Shown here: positions 56,056-64,000 of the stretch, one piece after another
Layout of the letters: each line of letters starts with the position of its first letter
Numbering within the stretch: the first letter of the stretch is position 1
Assembly (NCBI GenBank): GCA_949128115.1
Contig: OX421968.1
Span: forward strand, 24,970,377 to 25,034,376
Reading direction: 5' to 3'
DNA: 64,000 nucleotides
Origin: Anaspis maculata
Taxonomy: Eukaryota; Arthropoda; Insecta; Coleoptera; Scraptiidae
Notes under the pieces: generated by a model
The model's database searches: none
The model's input: the letters and a program-made list of their open reading frames with translations, nothing else
Told to the model about the DNA's origin: nothing
Position numbers and translations under genes: made by a program

Positions 56056-57990
56056 AGCGCACTTCTCCAAACGGGAAGGCGCTTTTGTCCTCGCTTTGTC
56101 CGTCCGTCCGTCCGTCCGTCCGTCCGTCCGTCACAGCATCTAGTCCTAGACGAAAAGGTTTTTGCGAAAAAAATTTACTCCCTTTGGTAGCTCATGACCT
56201 TGTATCCCGAACCAAGAAAAATCTCGACGAAATAATAATAAACAATGACAATAATAACAATTTAGTGTGACGCGGCATCGCCGTTGAATGCTGCATTTCA
56301 GAAGCCGGCCTGATCTCGAAAGTTATCACATGCGAGGAAGTACCCGATCTTATCATTTTACCATAATACATATGCGGAGTTATATTTAGAGGATGATTTG
56401 AACTTTATTTTAATGAAAATTTCACATCGGTGCGAGGTGCAGGCCAATAGTTATTAATTTTTGAAAATGACTCCGAAACTACGTCTCGGCCGCAAATGAT
56501 TTATTCGTTGCTTGCTGGTGCTTGATATCCTTTCCTCCGAACAAAACGAAATTCAATCCAGAAAATATTTCAACTCGAATGGGTAGCTCATGGCCTTGAT
56601 ACGCGAATCAAGAAAAATTTTTCCGAAATAATCATGAACAATTACAAAAATAACATTTTGGTGTAGGGCGGCTTCGCCGATCAAGTGCTGGCATTCGCGG
56701 TAAGATGTAGAAAGTTGCGATATGCAGGCAAGTACAATTTCTTAATGAAATACATCACTGCATGTACGGCATTATATTTAGAGAACAATTTGAACTTTCA
56801 GTTGACAAAAACCCCACTTCGATCCGACCGTCGGGTCAATTGTTATCAATTTTTGAAAACGACCGCAAAGCCACGGCTCGGCGCATATTACACGACCCTA
56901 CAAATTTAAAATCAGACGTGCCGAAATAGTAATTGACCATTTTGAAATAGCCAATACTAGGTACCTAAAGGATAATGGCACTCAAATTACGAAATATGTT
57001 CGCTCAATAACAAAAAAAAGTAGGTAGGTATCACTAAAAATCATGTGACAGGCTACCATTTTTTCGGTTTTTCGATAAAAAAGAAATGTTCCAATTCAAA
57101 ACTGAACCCGATATTCGTGTTCAGGAGGTCGAAATCAGTTGGAGAACATTTTTTTATATAAGTAACAGAATGACGCTTATGTGGCCGGTTTGTCTGTCTG
57201 TCTGTCTGTCCGAGTCCGTGCAGAAATTAAGACGCTGTACTCCTTCTTGAGAATTGAAACAAGAGTCTTGGAACTTTTTTCCGATGAATAGCTGATGTCC
57301 CCAAGGGTGGCCAATGGGCACTATTTTTGTTATCCATACATCGTTATCATTATTCTCAAAAAACAGAGATCTCCTGTGCACTTCGATGAAGTTGAACTTC
57401 TTCTCGGGAACTAAAGCTACAGCCCTTGAAGATTGAACTTTATCCGGTGGATAGCTTAGGTTCTCAAGGACCAAATAGGCAGAATGGCTTTCATAATTCG
57501 GCCGCCATCTTGGCTGCCATTATGAAATTTCTTATTAGTGAAACGATTGTCATGAAACTTGAAACTTTCCCTTGTCTAGTACGATCATTCTTATTTTCAA
57601 GCCAAATTTCATGATTGCCCCACCATCTTGGCCGCCATATTGAAATCTCTTATAAGTGGGAGGATTTTCATGAAACTTGAGAGTTACGCTTGTCTCGTAC
57701 GATCATTCCTATTTTCAAGCTGAGTTTCATAATTCTGTCGCCATCTTGGCCGCCATATTGAAATCTCTTATTAGTGGAACGATTTTCATGAAACTTGGAA
57801 CTTACCCTTGTCTAGTACAATCATTCTGATTTTCAAGCCGAATTTCATGATTCTGTCGATATTTTGGCCGCCATATTGGAATTTTTTGCCCAAGACGGTA
57901 AAACCCTAATTACTTAACATCTTGCGTTCACTAATCCTCCAAAAAGGAAGTGCGCTACTGAGCCTCATGCCCATGAGGCGTATTCGCTTG
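56056..57990. mobile_element. Helentron-like non-autonomous element, copy 2
   Basis: Nearly identical to 45955-47907 throughout, with a shorter (GTCC)n run and small indels. Both ends are intact (AGCGCACTTCTCC; CCTCATG hairpin; CGCTTG before TTT). The high similarity indicates recent activity. Confidence 0.8.
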
Positions 57991-58101
57991 TTTGATCTAA
58001 AATGACTGCACTATAATGAGGTCCGAACTTTCGAAGGATCTTTTAATCCGGCCTCTGAAGTATACGTCCTCATCAAAGAGCATGTGTCAAGTTTTCTTTC
58101 T

Positions 58102-58610
58102 TCATCCGCTCAGTTCTCCAGGCAGAGCAAATAGGAACTCGTTATCACTGGGGATGTTGGCCTCAAATCTATGTGAACAGAGGTAGTCCAGAAACGTTTT
58201 TGTCCGACTAGGAATTGACAAACATACATTTCGATCCAATTTTCCTCGGATTGTCAATTTGTAGTACGATTCCCCCGTCGCTTTCTTTTCTTCTGTCAGC
58301 TCCAGGAATAATTCCGGCAGTGCCGTATTGTTTAGAGGTGACAAATTTTGATAATCTCCCAAAAACACATTTTTGGCTTCTCTTGCTTTTTTTCTATTAA
58401 AGGAGACCAAGTATAACAACGAAATCTCTAAAAGTCTTTTCCAGGCGGAGAATGTGAACTTCTTTTTCAAAGTTTCAAATGTTATGGAACCTTCCTGCAA
58501 TAGATAATTTTGGAATATGTCCTCCGAATGGGGCAGAATATTCGTTTCTTTAATCAATTTTTCCCGTCTGACCCCACATAGGTCATTGTGGGCGTCCAGG
58601 TGCGTCAGTT
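58102..58610 (-). pseudogene. Decayed tyrosine-recombinase gene fragment
   Basis: The frame includes LPHSEDIFQNYLLQE, SAWKRLLEISLLYLVSFNR with KKARE in place of the box I RRSGE block, then YYKLTIRGKLDRNVCLSIP and FLDYLCSHRFEAN. It parallels the box I region and following beta-strands of the gene at 5667-14407. An acceptor-like TATTTTTTACAG lies at about 58628, but a stop or frameshift separates it from the ORF. No downstream catalytic exon follows; the Helentron-like element lies about 110 bp beyond. Likely a truncated paralog or a relic of another YR element. Confidence 0.6.
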
Positions 58611-58799
58611 TTTAGCAGGTGCAAAAATTCTTGGACCTGTAAAAAATATTATTATAATGACTGCCGACGGCCACCAAAAAAGATAACAAGAGAACAGCTA
58701 AATCGGAATTTGTTTGATCAATTATTATAGTAGGATAAAAGACAGATGGAAATCTCGGTCTCTAGATTGAATTATTGCCCTACTACAGATTTCAGTAAT

Positions 58800-60690
58800 T
58801 TTTCGTAGTTATTCAACTAGCATTGACCAGATCATGAACGAATCATTTTCTATGCCGTTTTAGCCATTGATCCACCGTGGTGCCGCCTCTGATTGCATAT
58901 TGAGAAAAAATAGATTTTGAACAAAAAATTCTACTATTTCTGAACCAACAAGAAGCGCTGAGCCTACCGACAGACTGGAGAACAATTTCTTTGTGCTGGG
59001 AGATGTTTTCATCCCAATTCATTCCGCAAAATGATTGAAATTATGTCTACAAGCCTCCTCGTGCTCCTCCACTTCCAGAAGATGTTTAGATGTGTATTAT
59101 GAGCCCGAAAGATCGTTTACACTTTTACCGGTGAGGCCGAATGAATTGCTGCGTGTGTACAATAAAAAAAATTACAGAAAAATCATTTTCTATGTCGTTT
59201 TAGCCATGTTTCAATCGCGATACCACCGCTGATTGATTGTTGAAGGAAAAATAGATTCTGAACAAAAAAGTTTTACCATTTCCCTTGAACAAAATGCAGT
59301 AAGCCCACCGACAGGTTGAAGGGCGGAATATTCAAACTGAGGGATGTTTCTCCTTCAATTAATTCCGCAAGAGTGATTGAGATTATGCCTAGAAGTATCC
59401 TCGTGCTCTTCTACTTCCAGCGTTTCTGAGAAATTTCCACAAATACGGCAACTTGTTTTGAAAATGAGGCCGATGGATTGTTTGGGTGTGTAATATGAGC
59501 CCGAAAGATCGTTTACATTCTTAACGGTGAGGCCGAGTGAATCATTGCATGTGTACAACAGGGTTGGCCGTTTTTCATGAAAAAAATCATTTTCTATGCC
59601 GTTTTAGCCATAGGTCAACCGTGGTGCCGCCTCTGATTGCATGTTGAGTAAAAAAAACGATTTTTAACGAAAAATGTTGCTATTTCTGACCAAAAAAATG
59701 CAGTGAGCCTACCAACAGGCTAAAAGACGATATATCCGTGCTTGGAGATGTTTTTTTTCCAATTTATTCCGCTAAAGTGATTGAAATTATGTCTTCAAGC
59801 CTCCTCGTGCTCTTACACTTCAAGCAACTCGAAAATTTCCATCAAATTTCCACAAATACAATAACTTGTCCCGAAAATGAGGCCGATAGATTGTTTCGAT
59901 GTGTATTATGAGCCCGAAAGATCGTTTACACTCTTATCCGTGGGTAAGACATGACATTTTTTTTCTCAATTCCATTGCGTAAGATGGTGTAAGATTATGT
60001 CGAGAAGCCTCCTCGCGTTGTACCACATGCAACGTGGCACAAATACGGCAACTTGTTTTAAAAATGAGGCTGATGGATTGTTTGAATGAGTATTATGAGC
60101 CCGAAAGATCGTTTACATTCTTAACGGTGAGGCCGAGTGGATCACTGCATGTGTACAACAAAGTTGGCCGTTTTTAAATAGAAAATCATTTTCTATGCCG
60201 TTTAGCTATAGGTTAACCGTGGTGCCGCCTCTGATTGCATGTTGAGAAAAAAAACGATTGGATCTATATTGGGGTTTTTTTATTCCATTTCGCAAGAGTG
60301 ATTCAAGTTATGTCCAGAAGCCTCCCCGCGCTCTTCCACTTTCAGCAATCAAAAAATTTCCGGAAAATTACCAGAGATTTGACAAAATGTATTGAAAATG
60401 AGGCCAATGGATTGTTTGAATGCGTATTATGAGCTCAAAGGATCGTTTACACTCTTACCGTTGAGGCCGAATGGATCGTTACATGTGTCCAACCAATTGG
60501 GCCGTTTCTCATAAAAAAAAATCAATTTTCAAGTCTTCTCCCTATTGCTACTGTGGTACTGATTGAATGTTGAAAAAAATTGCTTCTGAGCCTAGAATGC
60601 TGCAACAGTTGACCATAAAAATGCAGTGAACCTACCGACAGGCTAAATGGCGATATAATCCGCATAGCGGAATGTTGTTTTTTTATTTCA
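58800..60690. repeat. Degenerate tandem repeat, unit about 340-410 bp
   Basis: GAGCCCGAAAGATCGTTTACA recurs near 59100, 59498, 59909, 60099 and (variant) 60430, and CATTTTCTATGCCGTTTTAG near 58846, 59185, 59588 and 60187. Units are diverged and contain deletions. No coding potential. Confidence 0.75.
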
Positions 60691-60771
60691 TTTTGTGAGA
60701 TTGATCAAGACTATATCTAGACTATATCTAATACTATTTTTTCGATAAATTCTGAAAAAAATAACAGTATA

Positions 60772-60830
60772 CAGGGTGTTTCAGATTTAAATCGCGTCAT
60801 TTCAGGAAGTGATGGAAAACGACAAAAAAA
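60772..60830. mobile_element. Orphan CAGGGTGTTTCAG transposon end
   Basis: TATACAGGGTGTTTCAGATT is a typical left end of the local TA-inserting family. A weak partner CTCCCTG|TA occurs at 62213-62221, sharing only CAGGGNGT. The pairing is uncertain. Confidence 0.4.
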
Positions 60831-62118
60831 CGCAACCGCAGTTGCAGTTTTCCACCATTTTCCAGTTGGGCGTAATGAATTTTCAAAATTTCTCCTGGCC
60901 GATGGCGCTCAAGAGGGGCGCTCTCGCCGGTGTTTCGACCAGAACGACTCGCTTTTGTAGCAGGACTCCACTCAAAAATTCATTCCTGCTCGGGGATCGA
61001 CTTTTTTTGGAAAATTTCAACTGATATCGAAAGTAGATTGGATTGAGCGTCGTGCAGGTCTATTTTCAAAGTTGACACGGTTCCGGTTTTCCGACTGTAA
61101 TTTTTTCAAAATGAAATTTGCACATTCCGTGAATTTGAGAAAAACGCAATGCAAACTTCTACATGCGGTAGGCCCCGCGAAATATCAATTTTAGGTGCAG
61201 ACATGCTGTGGATAAAAGTTGGAGAAAAGATTGAGCTAATTTTTGAAGGAAAAATTTTCGAAATCGGATCAACAGTTGCCGAGTTTTCCTCTCTGGAAAA
61301 ACTGCAAATTTTCCAACTGTTTATTCCGTGGACCGATTTCAACCATTTTCCCCTAAACAATAGGTAAATGGTTCTTGAACATTTTCCAACAACTTTTTCA
61401 AATCTCCCGGGAATTTTCCGGCAGAAAATTTTTCTCTCCAAATGATTTTCAATCTTTTTCTGTAATTCCAACTTCCCACCCTCGTTCCCACCCGAAGGGA
61501 CGTTTCGAACCAAAATTTCCATAGGTTCCTGGATACTAGTCGGGGAAGTTTTGGGGTGACACAACCGATTTTTTTCAATACAATGCGACGGAACAAACGC
61601 GATAAGACCATTTTTGGGAAAAATCTTGTGTTCAACTATTTTATTTGCATCGATTGCACTACCTACCACTAATTTAACTCTGTTTCTTTCAACCGAAGTA
61701 ATTTCGGTAATGCTTTTATCAAACTCGGGAAGATTTCCCAAAATTCGTCCTAAACGCATAGGATGAAAATTTCCAACATTCAATGTTTTGTATGTAATTC
61801 CAGCTTCCCACCCTCGTTACCACCCGAAGGGACGTTTCGAACCAAAATTTCCATAGGTTCCTAGAAAATATAAATAGAAATATAGTACGGACCCAGGTCA
61901 CATGAGTTGTTTCGATTGTTTACTACCTTATCGTAGTTGTTTTTGTTACCGCCATCGCCTCCTGTTTCTTGTTGTCGGATTTCTTGTTCCCTTGCTAAAC
62001 TTCTCTGTGCATTTTCTTCGATTCTTGCCGCATTTTCCACTTCGTCCATGTCACTGTCCGTCCGATTTTCATCAGGGGGTTTCCCCCCGCTGCTGTCCCT
62101 ACTCATCGCACGCACCAA
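60830..62118 (-). pseudogene. Gag-like ORF1 of a non-LTR retrotransposon, disrupted
   Basis: Read on the minus strand: MSRDSSGGKPPDENRTDSD with an acidic helix, then DLGPYYISIYIF and a stop. A second frame follows with AGITYKTLNVGNFHPMRLG, then RILGNLPEFDKSITEI, RNRVKLVVGSAIDANKI and GLIAFVPSHCIE, the order of gag-like ORF1 proteins. A ~68-bp segment at 61464-61533 is duplicated at 61794-61862 and breaks the frame. Downstream (from about 61210) the sequence matches the repeat at 13795-14125. No RT domain follows. Confidence 0.6.
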
Positions 62119-62225
62119 ATCTCCTAGATTTACTTTCTAAACGCCACTCAAATACTCGGAATGTAGAGACTCGCCAAAAACAAATCTGCACACCTCGGAC
62201 TACTGATAACGACTCCCTGTATACA

Positions 62226-63125
62226 GGGTTATTCAAAAGTCCGGGATAAAATTCATAATTTCTTCCCATATTTATTTCGGAAAAAACGCTCGAACAGGTC
62301 AATTTCTAAAAACGGTGAGCCGTTTTTTCATGACACGTGTCATGTTCTACCGTCAACCCCCTAACCCCAAGCCACCCTTAGTATTTTTTTTCAAATAGCA
62401 CCCTATGGCTTGTGGGGGCTCGTTGGAAAGCTTGTCAAAAACTCTATTCAGATCTACCATTGAAAATCGGATCGGACGCTTCACCATGAAGTTTTGAGGA
62501 ACCCCAGTTTTACTTAACAGTCCGGAATAAAATTCATAGTTTTTTTCCATATTTATTACGGAAAAAACGCTCGAACAGGTCGATTTCTAAAAACGGTAAG
62601 CCATTTTTCCATGACACGTGTCATATTCTACCGTCAACCCCCTAACCCCAAGCCACCCTTAGTATTTTCCTTCAAATGGCACCCGGCAAATGGGTGGCTT
62701 GGGGTTAGAGAGTTGACGGTGGAACATGACGCGTGTCATTAAAAAACGGCTTACCGTTTTTAGAAATCGACCTGTTCGAGCGTTTTTTCCGTAATGAATA
62801 TGGAAAAAAATTATGAATTTTATTCCGGACTGTTAAGTAAAACTGGGGTTCCTCAAAACTTCATGGTGAAGCGTCCGATCTAATTTTCAATGGCAGATCT
62901 GAATAGAGTTTTTGACAAGCTTTCCAACGAGCCCCCACAAGCCATAGGATGCCATTTGAAAAAAAATACTAAGGGTGGCTTGGGGTTAGGGGGTTGACGG
63001 TAGAACATGACACGTGTCAGGAAAAAACGGCTTACCGTTTTTAGAAATCGACCTGTTCGAGCGTTTTTTCCGAAATAAATATGGAAAAAAATTATGAATT
63101 TTATTCCGGACTTTTGAATAACCTG
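62226..63125. mobile_element. Foldback element, CAGGGTTATTCAAAAG ends
   Basis: Arms of about 450 bp meet near 62690. Each arm is itself two partial repeats of one ~290-bp unit (AAAAACGCTCGAACAGGTC and CCCTAACCCCAAGCCACCC recur four times). TA flanks both ends, and TATA precedes it. Confidence 0.85.
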
Positions 63126-63155
63126 TATGTACAATGTGAGACAAATAAATAATAA

Positions 63156-63816
63156 TCACTTCTTGGCATTCATTGTCATGTTGAATAAAACTTCGAAGAG
63201 TTTGTTCTGCCCTGCCATGTAGCTCAGGTACTTTCCAATTACAAATCGAAATTCGTCCATCGAAGGGTAAGTTCTTGATTCATTATAGGCAGCGTGCACG
63301 TTTGACAGCTCACTGACATTGGAGGTAAAACAATGGTTATGTTTACATTGGAATGGAGGAATTTTAGCAGAAATCAGATCATTAGTCATTACACAGCAAG
63401 TTTGTGAGAAAAACTATTGAAAAATTGAAAGGTAAGTGGATAATTAATGTTTTCAACGTAATCCAGCTCACAATTTGCATTTCAGCATTGACTAGATGAG
63501 AGGATTCTTCATAATCATGTCAAGCTGTTGGCATCAAGTCGTAGGACGCAACAAAGATGTAGCCAAACATGCAGATATTAGGTTTTTTCGGTAAAAATCT
63601 TATAAAATGTAAGGCTTGTTGTACTAAGGGGTCATTTTTATCCAACAAGGCCCCCTCTGTCAAACTAACGGGGAAGAAATTTAAATAACCGCTGGCGATT
63701 GAGCGGCGACAAAAGTGGATGATTGCTTTCAAGAAACAGAGGACATCATGCACAGAGAAGAAACTAGTATACGGGCCTGTGTGCTCCCCTGCACTTTCAT
63801 TCTGGCATAGAGTCAT
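63156..63816 (-). other. Unassigned minus-strand open frames
   Basis: Two frames, 63389-63156 (IPPFQCKHNHCFTSNVSELS...) and 63816-63520 (SLTEGALLDKNDPLVQQALHF...), could be exons of a gene entering from the right. No splice pair joining them in frame was found, and no domain was recognised. 63817-64000 shows nothing. Confidence 0.25.
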
Positions 63817-64000
63817 TCATGTTGGAGTGAGAGTAAAGTTGAAATCGATGAATAAATTCATCGACTTGAGTATACCCGAAGATAAAGCCGCTTAGATAAA
63901 TATTCTAGTGAACAATCTGTAGGTTGTTTATAATGTTGTTATAATTCTAGAATTTACATAATTGACTTCCAAAGTTGAGAAATTATAATAGGTACTAGTG

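Noticed and set aside
60772..62221. One complete TA-inserted transposon from 60772 to 62221
   Set aside because: The proposed ends share only CAGGGNGT and the interior is a retroelement gag-like ORF, so the pairing is not supported.

Overview
The window is animal nuclear DNA, AT-rich and dominated by repeats, most likely from an arthropod and probably an insect. The basis is spliceosomal introns (GT-AG, one probable GC-AG), dense Tc1/mariner-like, hAT-like and Helentron-like DNA elements, non-LTR retrotransposon pieces, and many short TAGGTAGGTAC-type strings common in hemipteran and lepidopteran intergenic DNA. The species cannot be named. No tRNA, rRNA, CRISPR or bacterial operon structure was seen.

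Two substantial genes are supported, both on the minus strand. The first spans 14407 to 5667 in at least seven exons and encodes about 1,259 residues (5' end missing). It is a zinc-finger tyrosine recombinase (YR) with R, R, H, Y active-site candidates, an acidic Asp/Asn/Gly tract and a C-terminal Myb/SANT-like domain. It resembles Crypton-type or domesticated recombinases of a widespread, poorly described metazoan family. The second runs from 29573 to 25640 in two exons with a 61-bp intron. It encodes about 1,290 residues: a helical N-terminus, a BED-like C2HH zinc finger, an RNase-H-fold transposase-like core and a Lys/Ser-rich tail. A decayed second YR copy lies at 58102-58610 and stops near a Helentron-like insertion.

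Layout. 1-4096: nine full copies and part of a tenth of a 449-bp satellite, with a 2,694-bp higher-order repetition. A 988-bp foldback sits inside the tenth copy at 4098-5085. 5667-14407: YR gene with repeat-filled introns. 14500-25280: foldback elements, a diverged ~437-bp version of the satellite broken by two insertions, a 10-bp GGATCCCCAC minisatellite and paired MITEs. 25640-29573: transposase-like gene. 30000-37500: back-to-back foldback elements, a second GGATCYCCAC minisatellite, a 1.26-kb palindrome, and one hAT-like element inside another, both with 8-bp target duplications. 38300-43300: pieces of two non-LTR retrotransposons, one split by a 2.74-kb palindrome made of two halves of a mariner-like element. 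43778-50136: nested insertions (foldback, Helentron-like, foldback, solo LTR). 50137-58000: tandem repeats, more foldbacks and a second full Helentron-like copy. 58600-64000: degenerate tandem repeats, a gag-like ORF, a foldback and unassigned ORFs.

The repeats tell a connected story. Most foldbacks begin CAGGGTG or a close variant, are flanked by TA, and carry very long inverted arms. At several places one ends exactly where the next begins, leaving TATA between them. Gene models rest on reading frames that stay open across splice sites read by eye; no database search was possible.
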